Shown: positions 21,615 to 33,604, counted from the stretch's first letter. The stretch: DNA of 64,000 nt from Chrysoperla carnea (GCF_905475395.1 NC_058337.1:97954368-98018367); one strand, 5' to 3'. Notes: generated by a model not told the origin, from the letters alone. A program made the numbers and translations.

Positions 21615-23704
21615 ATGAGCTCCAGAATTAAAGTACTTAATAAAATCACAAACAATTTAATATCTCCCATAAAAATATTTTTAGGTACTTCTAAAGTGTA
21701 TGGGTTAGCGCCGTTTAAATTAACAAGTGATAATAAATTATATTTTATAAAAAAATATCAAATCTACTCGCGTTTTTTATTTCTTATAAATTTTGGTTTA
21801 CTTTTTGCTACACTAACTAAAGGACCTGATGAACCAAATTTTCGAGAATGGGTTTTTAAACTGGAAAATTACCAATTAGCATTAGTTACATGCTCAGTAC
21901 ATTTGTTAGGTGGTGTAATATACATAAAAAGACGTGCAAAATGCTTGAAATTACTGATAAATGAAATTAATGTGGCAAATATTGATAAAAAATTTACAAA
22001 ATTTGTTGTAATTGCTGAAATTGTTTTTTCCTTAGTAATCCAAACTATATTTTATGCCATATACTGTTTTGGAAATTATATGGAATATGTAATACAATAT
22101 TATTATGCAGTTTATACAACAGTCACAAATTTTTTGCGTTACATTTTCTGGACCAGTACAATCCTTAATGAATTTTCATATGTAAATTTTATATTACTTT
22201 TACGCGAAGCATATCAAATGTTAAATAAGGATTTAATTAATCATGAAAATTTTATGGAATCACCAAAAATTATCAATGAAGATTTAAACACTATTGAATA
22301 TGTTTGTTTTAATGTGGAAGGTCTCCGATTTAAAATTGAAAATATTTCTAGAAAAATTTATCGATTATATAAAATTCAAATTGAAATTAATGATATTTAT
22401 TCGTATCAATTAATTATAATTATTGCAAATTTATTTATTGAATTATCTTTTGCTAGTTTCTTTTATATTACACATTTCATTGAGCAACAAAATGAATCGT
22501 TTCTGGTAGTTGTACTTGCAAATTTTTTATTAATTTGGGGTATATATCATTTTTTACGATTGTTGATTATTACATGGTCAACTCAATTAATGCAGGATGA
22601 GGTAAGGAATCAAAATTTTCTTAATATGAAAGACGTGAAGGTAAAAAAAAACTTCGGATTGAAATTTACTAATTGTATGTAGCTCCAAATACTTCGGGTA
22701 TTATAAGTAAAGAGTAATCCATAAGCCTTTTGTTACGGACAATTGTCAAAAAACTATTCGGGCCTAAGAAATCCTTATATATTTTATCTTTATCAAACAG
22801 CGCTTTTTGACTAGGATAGAAGATGATGATGAGACATGTCTTTACTTGATTGAAAACTGTCCCTATAAATTTGCAGTAGTGTGTGTGTGGGTGTATTGAG
22901 TGTAAATATACATACAATGTCCTAATTTAGCACACTGTTGTCATAAATAGTGCACGTATACAAGAGCAGGCTTGATTATAACGATTGTACGAAGTTGAGG
23001 CGGGAAAATAGTTTTTAAAAAAATAACTCAACTAACAAAATATCTATTATATACGTTAGAGCAGCAACGGATTTAAATAAAAAGGCCCAGTGCCGGCAAT
23101 TAAGTCTTTCTAGGAGTCCTTAACTTTGCCATACTTCTGTTAGCTATTTCAATTGACTTCGTGTATTTTTACTTTTACACTTGCAGTATTTTCATTTATC
23201 ATATGTTTACTACTTTATTTAATTTACGGTTGATTTTAGATCAAAATATTACCAGTAAATATTCATAAATTAATTAATGTTGTTCGAAATGTTGAGCTAA
23301 AAGATGAGGTAAGCATTATCTTTAAAATATTGCCAAGTGTCACAAAATGCTATGAAAAGTTAATGTAGAATACTATTACGACCTATAAATGTTTTGCAGT
23401 TGGAATATTTATCCATTCAAATGTTACACACAAAAGAAGAAATAAGTGCTGTTGGTTTATTTAATGTTAATAATTTTTTCACAGTATCTGTGAGTATTTT
23501 TCTTTTTAGAAAAAGTGTTTAAGTATTATACTTTTCTTTTTTCATTGCAATTTAATTTAGGTAATAAGTGCTGTTACAACTTACATGATTATCTTAGTTC
23601 AATTTCATATTTCATCACATGAAAACGATAATATCAGTTTAAAAAATTGTACAAGTATGGGGAAAATCACCGATGACCTTAAACAGTCAGTATGGCAGTC
23701 GTAA
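21615..23704 (+). CDS. Insect gustatory receptor (Gr family), multi-exon
   Basis: Seven-transmembrane chemoreceptor of the insect gustatory family, probably in the dendrite membrane of taste neurons. Exons: 21615-22601, 23240-23308, 23400-23489, 23561-23704 (TAA), all phase 0 with good GT-AG borders. The long first exon encodes about six hydrophobic segments, starting at YQIYSRFLFLINFGLLFATL. Three short C-terminal exons are the typical Gr gene plan. The third carries LEYLSIQMLHTKEEISAVGL, where GLFNVN.FF is conserved in Grs. The fourth encodes the family hallmark TYMIILVQF (TYhhhhhQF) in TM7. With this last exon the protein has 429 residues, normal for a Gr. I chose the ATG at 21615; the upstream frame has only a TTG. 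Ligand unknown. An alternative ending is described at 23774. Confidence 0.85.
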
Positions 23705-23773
23705 GCAAGCTAAAACTTAGACAAAATATACTACGTACGTAGGCTGATAGTTCATAGAAATTTTTCTAACCAG

Positions 23774-23943
23774 GATCTAGCGCCAAGACAGGACAACATT
23801 TATTAATTAAGAATGTAATTACTCTAAAACGTAAAGATGTGTTTACATTATCAAAGAATTTGGACAAAGTTCTTTGCGAAATGGAATATATATTAGCATC
23901 AACTTGGATTTCCAATAATTTAAATAAAAATATTTTTAATTAA
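23774..23943 (+). CDS. Possible fifth exon of the gustatory receptor
   Basis: After TTTTTCTAACCAG there are 55 open codons to a TAA at 23941. They join in frame if exon 4 is cut at a GTATGG donor at 23655 (phase 1). This would replace the last 16 codons of the four-exon form and give a hydrophilic tail (LLIKNVITLKRKDVFTLSKN and CEMEYILASTW). The 119-nt intron fits the others of this gene. Grs normally end soon after TYhhhhhQF, so this may be an isoform or a chance exon. I do not recognise the peptide. Confidence 0.4.
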
Positions 23944-24199
23944 ATCCATGTATTTTACTTAAATTAATTAATTAATCTTTAAATATGAATGTCGAGTTAA
24001 GAGTTTTGTTTTTAAGATTTTGAATTTATTTTTATACTTAATCAAAATATACTGAACTGTTATAGAATTAGTAGCTAAAACGATTTCATATCCAAATCAT
24101 ATATATTTCAAAGTTGAATGTTTACACTATCAAAACATCTTCTTAAAAAAGCTATGTAATAATTCTAGGCCAAGCATGATACAACATCGGGATGTCCGC

Positions 24200-24730
24200 T
24201 AAAATCGGAACTTCTCGATTTTTATATGCTGTATAAATGGAAATATATCAGAGTAAGTATATTAAGTTATTCCAAGTTTGTAACGCTTAAAAATTGATGC
24301 CAGCAACCAAATTTTGATACAGGTGTTCATAAAGTCACCTAATTAGTCCTGCATTTTCGTATGTCCGTTCGTGAGCACGATTTACCTATCATAAATGAAA
24401 AGAGATATCAAGCTAAAATTCTTATAGCGAACCCAGAGCGTAAAAGTAACTTTGAGACCGTGAAATGAACAACATATAATTCATTTGAGTCATGGGTCTA
24501 TAGCATATATCGTGTAAACCGTAAGAGATATAACAAAAATTTTAAATATAAATATAAATGTTGGGTGGAAATTAGTGCAAGATTTTGTTAGTAGTCATTT
24601 TCTCCAAAACTATAAAAGATAGATAGTTGAAAAATTGCAGGTAGCTTCAAATATATAGCAAGTCTTGGCGATTTCAATAATTTTGTACCAAACCCATCTG
24701 ATAATATTAAGGGGCTAGAGAAGTCGATTT
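24200..24730 (+). repeat. Dispersed repeat family A, diverged copy
   Basis: Words shared with other copies: CAAGTTTGTAACGCTTAAAA, AGGTGTTCATAAAGTCACCT, AAAGAGATATCAAGCTAAAA, CGTGTAAACCGTAAGAGATA. The last part (24590-24730: AAACTATAAAAGATAGATAG, TCTGATAATATTAAGGGGCT) recurs in reverse inside the EF-G intron at 27150-27300. Confidence 0.65.
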
Positions 24731-25024
24731 TCGGGGAAACATTTTTTTAATTATAAAATTCGTTATTTTTTACACCTTTTTCTAATCTTCCGCTTGTCGA
24801 GTAACAAAAATGCTTTTCCCCATGCATGTTTGAAAATAAAATGTAAAATATTGAAATTTAAGCCGTGAAATTGTATGATAGTAGTTTTTAGAACTACCAA
24901 AAGATGTGCTCTGTATATAAATATTATGTAAGTAATAAGAAAGATGGTTTCTTTCTCTACTAAATAGTACATAACCTAGATTTGCTTTAAATTTTAAAAC
25001 AGAAATTATTTTAAATCAATCAAA

Positions 25025-25099
25025 ATGACAATTTCAAAACTTATTCGTTTAAGTAATTTTAATAAACATATTTTAAATGCTTCAAAATACAATACAAAT
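25025..25099 (+). CDS. mEFG1: mEFG1 exon 1 (mitochondrial targeting peptide)
   Basis: Twenty-five codons from the ATG to an AAT/GTAAGT donor. Basic and hydroxylated residues with no acidic residue fit a targeting peptide. The 69-nt intron keeps phase 0. Confidence 0.8.
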
Positions 25100-27968
25100 G
25101 TAAGTTGAAATCAATCAACAAGATTTTACAAATTATTTGTAACCTAATAATTAAATCATAATTTTCAGCTTCTAAGATTATCATGTATGTCCACCCAAGT
25201 AAAATTTGCCGAACATAAACCTTTAGAAAAAATTCGAAATATAGGTATATCAGCTCACATAGATTCTGGTAAAACAACATTAACAGAACGTATCTTATTT
25301 TACACCGGCCGAATAGCTGAGATGCATGAAGTGAAAGGTAAAGATAATGTTGGAGCGACTATGGATTCTATGGAATTAGAACGACAACGTGGTATTACCA
25401 TACAATCTGCAGCCACATATACTTTGTGGAAAGATCATAATATTAATATTATTGATACTCCTGGTCATGTGGATTTCACTGTGGAAGTAGAACGTGCGTT
25501 ACGTGTTTTAGATGGAGCTATTTTAGTATTATGTGCTGTTGGAGGTGTTCAAAGCCAAACATTAACAGTTAACCGCCAAATGAAACGATATAATGTTCCA
25601 TGCTTAGCATTTATAAATAAATTAGATCGAATGGGTGCGAATCCAAATCGTGTTTTACATCAAATGAGATCAAAATTAAACCATAACGCTGCTTACATTA
25701 ATATACCTATTGGCTTAGAATCTGAAACGAAAGGAATCATTGATTTAGTACGACAAAAAGCTGTATATTTTGAAGGAAATTATGGAGAAAAGTTGCGTAT
25801 TGAGGATATTCCAAGTGATATGAAAACAGAAGCACATGATCGACGACAAGAATTAATCGAACATTTGGCGAATGTTGATGAAAAAATAGGTGAATTATTT
25901 TTAGATGAAAAATCTATTTCTGAAAGTGATGTTATGGGCGCAATACGTCGCAGTTGTTTAAAACGAACATTTACACCGGTGTTAGTTGGTACTGCTTTAA
26001 AGAATCGAGGAGTCCAACCACTTTTAGATGGTGTTTTAGATTATTTACCTAATCCTGGAGAAGTTGAAAACTTAGCAATGATAGAGAAGGAAGGTGAAGA
26101 AACAGAAAGTATAGTTTTATCCCCAGCACGAGATGGAAGTAATCCTTTTGTAGGTTTAGCTTTTAAACTGGAAGCTGGAAAGTTTGGGCAACTTACATAT
26201 TTACGTTCTTATCAAGGCTGTTTGAAAAAAAGTGAAAGTATTTACAATACACGAACAAAAAAACGAGTTAGAATATCTCGTTTAGTACGATTACATTCGA
26301 ATAACATGGAAGATGTAAATGAAGTTTATGCAGGGGAGATTTTTGCATTGTTTGGTGTTGATTGCGCAAGTGGAGATACATTTGTAACCGATCCAAAGCT
26401 ACAAATATCGATGGAATCAATTCATGTTCCAGAACCCGTTGTTTCCATGTCAATAAAACCATCGAACTCAAAAGATCGTGATAACTTTAGCAAAGCAGTT
26501 GCTAGATTTACGAAAGAGGATCCAACATTCCGTTTTTATTTCGATGATGATAACAAGGAAACAATTGTATCTGGTATGGGTGAATTGCATTTAGAAATTT
26601 ATGCTCAACGAATGGAAAGAGAGTATAATTGTCCAGTAATATTAGGAAAACCGAAAGTTGCATTCCGTGAAACATTATCAGGTCCATGTGAATTTGATTA
26701 TCTACATAAAAAACAATCTGGAGGTGCTGGTCAATATGGTAGAGTTATTGGAATTATGGAACCTTTACCTCCACATCAAAATACAACGTTGGAATTTGTT
26801 GATGAAACTATTGGTACAAATGTACCAAAACCTTTTATTCCTGGTATTGAAAGAGGATTTAGATTAATGGCTGAAAAAGGATTGTTATCTGGACACAAAT
26901 TATCAGGGATTAAATTCCGCTTACAAGATGGTGCCCACCACATAGTTGATTCTAGTGAATTAGCCTTTATGCTTGCAGCGCAAGGAGCTGTGAGACAAGG
27001 TAACTAAAAGCATGTGAAATTAAACAATTGACTGAATTAACTGTTGAAATGCCCCATATAGGCAATGTTGAATATCAATTTTCTCCGCAAATTTTTCTAG
27101 GAATTTTTTTTTCATTTCTTGATATCAATATGCTTTGAAACAAATTTTTAGCTTTGATCCCCTTAATATTATCTGATTGGTTTAATGTGAAATCGGGCCA
27201 ATAGACTTACTATTTGAAGCTACCTAGAAATTTCCAACTCTATCTTTTATAGTTTTTGGGGAAATAGAAAGTTAAGTTTTGTCCTAATTTGGACACTCGC
27301 GTGAAAATATAGATATTTACAAAAAATGTTTCAAATCAGTGATATTTTTTTAAGGTAAGGGACAAAATTTCCCCTTTAATAACTGGGCGCTGGTTTCAGG
27401 AACTGAAGTTTCGGAGGAGACTAATCTTATAAATATCAATCAGCTTAACTCATTGAGCAATCAGGTTTTGAATGAATTGTTAACTGACCTTATATTATTT
27501 TTCGATTCGCACAATTCACAATATCATTCTATGATCAATACAATATTGGGAGAACGAAAGTAGAGTAGCCCGAATTTCAGCTCTATTCAAAGTTTAAATA
27601 AATCAAAACTCTTTGTTTCAGTTTTCGAAAATGGTTCGTGGCAAATACTAGAACCCATTATGTCTGTGGAAGTTACGGCACCTGATGAATTTCAAGGAAC
27701 TGTAATTGCTCAATTAAATAAAAGACATGGCGTAATTACAGGTACGGACGGTAATGAAGGATGGTTCACGGTGTATGCAGAAGTGCCTTTAAATGATATG
27801 TTCGGTTATGCTGGGGAATTAAGATCTAGTACACAAGGCAAAGGTGAATTTAGTATGGAGTATAGTAGGTATGCACCATGTTTACCTGAAGTTCAAGAAC
27901 AAATTGTACATCAGTATCAAGAAGCACATGGATTGTTACCTCAAACGAAAACAAAAAAACGAAATTAA
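25025..27968 (+). CDS. mEFG1: Mitochondrial elongation factor G1
   Basis: GTPase that moves tRNA and mRNA through the mitochondrial ribosome during elongation. Exons: 25025-25099, 25169-26999, 27622-27968; junction phases 0 and 1 agree, giving about 750 residues, the usual length of GFM1/mEFG1. The N-terminus ([15 protein letters not shown]) is basic and free of acidic residues, as in a mitochondrial presequence. Visible motifs: P-loop AHIDSGKTT (about 54-62), switch I RGITI (99-103), G3 DTPGHVDF (121-128), G4 NKLD (175-178), the domain IV block [13 protein letters not shown], and the C-terminal domain V with [15 protein letters not shown] and [14 protein letters not shown]. It lacks EF-G2 features as far as I can judge. 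All motifs are intact, so it should be active. The second intron contains a repeat A fragment. Confidence 0.95.
25169..26999 (+). CDS. mEFG1: mEFG1 exon 2 (GTPase and central domains)
   Basis: Starts after TTTTCAG with LLRLSC and ends in phase 1 at CAAG/GTAACT; read-through would stop after two codons. Encodes the GTP-binding domain, domains II and III ([18 protein letters not shown] block and GMGELHLEI) and domain IV. Confidence 0.9.
27008..27310 (-). repeat. Dispersed repeat family A fragments in mEFG1 intron
   Basis: CAATTGACTGAATTAACTGT near 27026 is the family start. The stretch 27160-27300 matches the tail part seen in opposite orientation at 24590-24730. The intron (27000-27621) is otherwise without signal. 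Confidence 0.6.
27622..27968 (+). CDS. mEFG1: mEFG1 exon 3 (domain V)
   Basis: Begins after CTTTGTTTCAG with two bases completing a Val codon, then [20 protein letters not shown]. Ends with a Lys-rich tail and TAA. Confidence 0.9.
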
Positions 27969-29016
27969 TTTTTTCTATTAAATTATTTATTAGTTTAATT
28001 CATTTTGTAAATATTTTTTATTTTAAGTTTATTAAGTTGATATATTATGTTCGTTAATATAGAAATTCGAAATAAGGATATTCTTTTGATTTATCCCAGT
28101 TATATCTGATTTAATGCGAAGAAATCACTTGAGGGAAACATTTTCTACTAAACATACTCTTTGTAACCGATCCCCAACCGTTTTCCTTTCAACAGTTGTT
28201 GTTCATTTGCCTTACGATCGAACCATAACACCTTTTCATGGATGCCAGTCTTAGATAGTGTTCCATACTCCAACACTTCCTCACTTGTAAAAAAGGCAGG
28301 AAGCAATCTTTTCTATAAGTCGAATTTCTCTATACACCTCGGGTGATGAGTAGTGTACTGATCGGGCAAAAGTTTTCAACTGCGGTGAAAAAGGTGTCGT
28401 TTTTCCCTACCGCTGTTTTTTGACAAATTCTGTTAAGGAAACCAAAAGAAGAGAATTAATACGTGCTAAGAGAAGAAGATAAAAAAAATAATATAAAAAA
28501 TGAAATGATCAAAATTTAAAAGCCTATTTGGGCCGTTCTATCTCTAAGGGGCCCCTTTTGAGTGCTATATGCAAACTCGAATGTTACCGGGACGAATTTT
28601 GTAGACCGTCTTTCCCCTTGACATCTCAAACTTCTTGAAGATGGAACGGCCCATTAAGAATTAAAAAGAATTATTTGTTGTCAACTACCGCCAAACTGAG
28701 TTATTTGATACAATCCGGAGTAACTTTATACAAAATTAGTTTTTAGAGCGTAGCACCCACAAAAATGATAAATATAAATGCTTGAGTTATATTTTTATAT
28801 CGTTCTAAGTCGAATAGAAGTAAAATACACATACATTCTTTAATCGATTTTAATTTAAAAGACGTACTTTTTGACTGGTTTTTTCTGAATCGAGAAAACT
28901 TTTGTTCATGTATCGTATTGTTTCTTGGCTAGAGTGCCCTGGCAAATATAATATAAATTTTGGAATCTATTTTGTTTTTTTTTAATATTTTATGAAAAAA
29001 ATTCCGGGGAACAAAC
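27969..29016. other. Spacer between mEFG1 and THAP gene 3' ends
   Basis: Convergent genes face each other here. I see no open frame with family likeness. Any further 3' exons of the THAP gene (minus strand) would lie here, but none is evident. Confidence 0.4.
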
Positions 29017-30057
29017 CTCCATCTCGATTTCAGCATCCTTCAATTTTTGTTGGGTTTCTTTGAGAGAATTTCTCAATTTGGCAATTTCTTGCGCCATTGC
29101 AGACTTAGATACTCGGGTTGAATGAAGTTTTTTCTTGAGTTGTGAAATATACTTTTGAAATTTTTCAAAAGACATTTGACTCGAAAATTCTGATCTCCGA
29201 AAGTTAAATCTGACAATTTCGGTATTTTTTTTCGAGACTTCCTTGTCGTTCTTATGGCCTTTTGTAGCTGCCGGAGTTTTCGAGTCTTCCAAAATGCTGT
29301 CCAAATCCTCTGCCAACGCAGGCGTTTCTTTCTGATCTGGAAATCTATAATTACCACTATTATTTCTAGTTCAATTAAACAAAAAAAAAATTTAATTGTC
29401 TAACGAAGATGACATGCTTTTTATCCCAGGGTTATTGAAAAATACTCACTCGAAGGATGAAGACTCTTTTTCACATAAAATCACTTCGAGTACGGATTCC
29501 ACTCCTCCGACGATGCAGAAATCGGTGCCACTTTCGTTTCCGGACTGATTATGAATCTGGTTATTGCCCTCGCTCCTAGAATCACTATAATAAAAATTTT
29601 ATTATTATGACCAAAGTTTTGGAAGAATATAACGCACGCAAAAATGTCAGAATCATCACGGAGTTTATCCTGTTCCAACGAAACTCCTCCCAAACTCTTG
29701 ACTGAGTAGTTTTCCTGCACAAAATTATACAGCGAATAGGATGCAGATTCTTCGTAGGCTAGATTTTTGTTTGGAACACTTTGTTTTTTCAAATGACCTC
29801 CAAAATATTCGTAATCTTCAGGACGAAAATGATCACTACATACATAATTTTTTTTTCTTAAAGCGAGATCGCTCGTGGTCAACCCGAGAGCTTTTATCCA
29901 TTTTTCCCGTACTTTTTCGTCACTAGGTAATCTGAAAGATTGTTGAAAACAGTTTTTTTATATGTCAAAAAAAATAAATCATTGCCAACTTACTCGTGTT
30001 TTCTTTTCGGATGGTGCTCTTTTTTAGTACCACAGAAACAGCAACGTTTGCCCATTT
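29017..30057 (-). pseudogene. THAP-domain / coiled-coil gene, phase breaks
   Basis: Minus-strand exons by eye: 29994-30057, 29638-29931, 29450-29584, 29017-29336. Exons 1-2 encode a THAP zinc-binding DNA-binding domain: MGKRCCFCGTKKEHHPKRK, then LPSDEKVREKWIKALG, and YVCSDHFRPEDY with the two late zinc ligands C and H; LKKQSVPN closes it. Exon 3 is acidic and Gly/Ser/Asn-rich. Exon 4 has a coiled coil (KFQKYISQLKKKLHSTRVSK, then AQEIAKLRNSLKETQQKLK), the usual THAP partner domain. All splice borders are GT-AG, but exon 1 to 2 and exon 3 to 4 do not join in phase (one base short and one base over). So it is either decaying or affected by assembly indels next to homopolymers. No transposase catalytic part follows, so a P-element or Kolobok origin is possible but not shown. 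Confidence 0.6.
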
Positions 30058-30111
30058 TTCCGACGACAGACTTTCATAGAGATAATAACAGAATTTTATT
30101 TAATAATTTTT

Positions 30112-30206
30112 GTGACATTTTAGGTTACGTTTGTATGTATGTACATGTTAATATTTTTAAATATTTTCGCGTTGCCAGGCTGCGAGACAAAGAGAGAAGA
30201 ACGACT
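30112..30206. repeat. Direct repeat, copy 1 (upstream of THAP start)
   Basis: Contains GTGACATTTTAGGTTACGTT and CGCGTTGCCAGGCTGCGAGA followed by CAAAGAGAG. A diverged second copy is at 30979-31158. It lies just upstream of the THAP start codon on the minus strand, so it may be promoter or 5' UTR sequence. Confidence 0.55.
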
Positions 30207-31860
30207 TTTTTTTCGATCTCTTTTTTAGCCGGTTAAAAACCAGGACTGGATTGTTAATTTGATAGGTTCATTGCGTATTCAATGACACAATAAGGCTGGC
30301 AAAAAATAATTTCCAATTTAGCACCTTCCAGAAGCCTAAATATCAATATCTTGTAAACGCCTAAACGGCTCCTGGCTACTAGCCAAGGGTAGAGGAAACC
30401 ATAAAATAAAGTCTTCTAGCACCAAAAAGCAGATTCAGTTCCTGAACTTGGAAGTAAATTTTCATATTTTATCTTCTTTGGTGATAATTTCAGAAAATGT
30501 TATGCATCTCAAGAGTTTTACCTTTAATTATATATTATTTATGCGTCATAATAAACTTAAATATTAAAGACCCCTACATATTTTTTTTTTTGTATAGGTA
30601 TAATAAACAAGCAGAATTGTTATGAAAGATGAATATTATGGTATGATATCGCGCACGTGTGTAACTAACTATACCTATTAAAATGCAACATGGTAGTAAT
30701 CATAGACTTAGAGAATGGACTGATCGTTCCCTATCCAACTGTAAAATAAATATGAGCAGAAATGTGTGAGAGATACAAAGCGATCGTGTGGCCATGTTGA
30801 TCATTCTATTCAAGGCAGATATTGGCCGCACAGTTGCGTATATTCTTTCTAATCTAATCTATCCAAACGGTTGATCGTTACAGAGAGAGACCTAAAAAAG
30901 TACGCGTATCTGTCTTCGTCTCTAAACCAGTATAAACAAACATATATTGTCAATTATGTGTCACTTTATTTTGACTTTGTGATATTTTAGGTTAGGTATA
31001 CTAATGTTTTGAAAATTTTCTTGTTTGAAAGAACAAAAACATTTAAAAAAAGTTATTCTATTTAAAAAAGTAAATTGAATTAGGCAGATTTGTTTATGTA
31101 CGTGTTTAAACAATAATTCAAAATATTCGCGCGTTGCCAAGCTGCGAGACAAAGAGGGTATTCTCTAACTCTCTTGCGCGGTACCCAGTCAGCGCCATAT
31201 TGCTTATTTATTTAAGGCGCTGAGTATGTTTTGTATACATTTACATTTAGTATTAAGTTTCATAATTTTTCCGACCCATTATTAGTTTATAAGTCGATAG
31301 CAAGCCCTTAGCGAAAGAAAATCCCACATATTTATGTATGAGAAAATTGCAAATTTGTTCTAGTTTAAGAATCTTTTTGTAGGCACTTAGCGCCTTCACT
31401 ATTCCATTTGAGCTGTCAAATTGGTCAATGTTTTGTTTACATATTAAAAATTGAAAAAATCTCAGGCGGAAAAATTTTATTTATCATTAATTATTTATTC
31501 ATTGTCAGGAACTATTTTTCACACAAGGATTGTTCACACAAACGTATTCATGTTGTTTTGTTTTAAACATTTGAATCAGAAAGCGGGAAAAAGCTAAAAT
31601 GGCGTCGGCTGGGTATATGCACCTACTGAACCAAAACTCGTCTTACATCGAGCATACATTGTCTAGTTCTACCATGAGTTTCGGCCTTTATTCGGTCTCT
31701 TTTTTAGCGGTCCATAATTCACTTATTGCATTTTCTATCCTTTTACGGCTTACCTCTATGAATCAATTTCATGATAGTTTGCTTAATGCTTAGTCCATTG
31801 TTTATGTCTATGGTAGTAATGGAACCTCGCCCTTGCGCTGTAAGTGCACACATAGTCAGA
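30207..31860. other. Spacer between divergent THAP and LRCH genes
   Basis: Apart from the direct repeat copy at 30979, no gene was recognised. It probably holds the promoters of both divergent genes. Confidence 0.4.
30979..31158. repeat. Direct repeat, copy 2
   Basis: Contains GTGATATTTTAGGTTAGGTA and CGCGTTGCCAAGCTGCGAGA followed by CAAAGAGGG, like copy 1 but with about 90 extra bases in the middle. Confidence 0.55.
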
Positions 31861-32002
31861 CTCAGTACGAACGGCACGATTAACGAATACGAATAGTCGA
31901 ACACACTCATCGTTTATAAATATGTTATACACAAGAGAAGGAATAAAATTGTAAATACATTACATATACAGAAAATAATATTCAGTGTTGTAGAAATGTA
32001 AT
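31840..32002 (+). promoter_or_regulatory. Putative LRCH promoter / 5' UTR
   Basis: More GC-balanced than its surroundings, with an arthropod initiator-like ACTCAGTACGAACGG near 31860-31874, about 140 bases before the ATG. Inference only. Confidence 0.3.
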
Positions 32003-32192
32003 ATGGCAGCGGTAGTTGCGTCAAATATGAGTAGTGTTGTTGGTGGACATTTGCAAACACAATTAACAAGATCATTAGAAAGAATATTAGAAGAAGCACA
32101 ATTAAGTGGTGAATTAAAGTTAAGTGGTAGAAAATTAAAAGATTTTCCTAATACTGGTAATAAGTATAATTTATGTGACACTGTGATTGCAG
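32003..32192 (+). CDS. Lrch: LRCH protein, first coding exon
   Basis: Leucine-rich-repeat and calponin-homology protein, a cytoskeleton-linked scaffold in animals. The exon runs from ATG (MAAVVASN) to a GCAG/GTGAGT donor, 63 codons plus one base. The peptide HLQTQLTRSLERILEEAQLS, then GELKLSGRKLKDFPNTGNKY and NLCDTVIA, matches the conserved N-terminus just before the first LRR, where the next residues should be DLS. The phase-1 end agrees with a following Asp codon. No later LRR exon was recognised to the end of the window, so the first intron exceeds 31 kb. It carries most of the transposons described here. Confidence 0.8.
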
Positions 32193-33302
32193 GTGAGTTA
32201 TTCACTCATATTTTTATACACATTTTAAAAAAAATATTATTTATTTATTATAACTGCATCTTTGTTTATTTACGGTATGTTATTATTTACTTTTCTTTTT
32301 TGTTTGCTTTAAACAATATATCTCATTCATCCCCTTTGGGAAATAATCATAAAATAAAAACTTTGGATTTAGATTTTTATTGTATCTAGCCGGGTAGATT
32401 AATAAATATAATTTTATTCTTGGAATTAAATGTTATTTAATTCAATTTTTTTCAGAATTTAAAAAATAATTTTATGACTAATGTTTGTTTTTATAACCAA
32501 GTAAAATACCGTGATGTCTTATGTTTAATTGTACGTTTAATAATTTGCATAATATTTGTCAATTGTTTTCTAAAATAACTGAATTGAAATCATTGTTTTT
32601 AAATTTAATTTGATAACTTTTTTGCATCGACGACTCCGAATGAATCCTTGCTTTCGTATCGCTTGTATTTGATTTACATTTCGATTCTGTCAGGATTCAT
32701 TCACTACCGGTGTTTTATTTATTAGTTTTCTATTTTACTCATATAATAGTTTACTTTTCTCTAGATTATCCTCCATATACATAAAACTTATTAATTTTCC
32801 TGTGAATTTCGTCAAATTATATCTGAGTGAAAAGGTGGAAGCTGAATACTTGTTTTTGATGAATTCGTGAAGTATATACAGGTGCGCCGAACTTGTAAAA
32901 ACGATAAAACACGTTCTTTGATTTTTCTAAAAAGCTGCACTATGACTTGAATACCGAGGAGTCGAGAATTTTAGTTGCTTCAAACCGGCATAACCTCCCC
33001 CCCCAAACATTTTTTTAAAGAAATTTTATGTCAATTTTCTCCCATTATTTTTAGTCAACAAGTCATTTATTTTTTACCTTAATAACCTCCGTTCATTAAC
33101 CAACTGAGCCTGGTAACCTTACCCTAAATTTGGACCCTTTATTCTTATTTGTCGCTAACGTAGACCCTTTTCTATACTCATAGAGCCCCTGCTCTTATTT
33201 TCGCTGCCGCAGATTTCTTTCGCCTAGGAATTGACATAAGGAATCGATGCAGATCACTTTAGGAATGACTGCTTTAGACTAAAGAGAATCATTATGCAAA
33301 AG
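32193..33302 (+). other. Start of the long LRCH intron
   Basis: AT-rich with no recognisable exon. The open frame continues past the donor to 32389, but the LRCH likeness ends at 32192. Confidence 0.5.
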
Positions 33303-33604
33303 AAAAATTTTAATAAGTAATATTTTTTAAGGGACAAACTTTTATTGTACTAAAAAGTAGAAAATAATTTTATCTATGAGTCACTCATATCCGATTAATT
33401 GTAAAAGCTTGAGCAAAAAGCAAAAATAAATCAGAACACCTCATTTATTCCACATGCCTAATTATTTTTAGATTTATTCTTGATATTAAGCGCCTCAAGC
33501 TTTTACAAATAGTCGGGTATGAGTGACTCATAGATAAAATTATTTTCTACTTTTTAGTACAATAAAAGCGTGTCCCTTAAAGAGTATTTTTTATTAAAAT
33601 TTTT
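33303..33604. repeat. Fold-back element, 111-bp arms
   Basis: Arms at 33303-33413 and 33494-33604 are reverse complements with few differences: AAGTAATATTTTTTAAGGGA, GTACTAAAAAGTAGAAAATA, TATGAGTCACTCATA, TAAAAGCTTGAG. The spacer is 80 bases. It looks like a short palindromic MITE. Confidence 0.8.

Noticed and set aside
31599-31793. Open frame of 64 codons upstream of LRCH
   Set aside because: No domain likeness and no splice connection in phase to the LRCH exon; probably promoter-proximal non-coding sequence.
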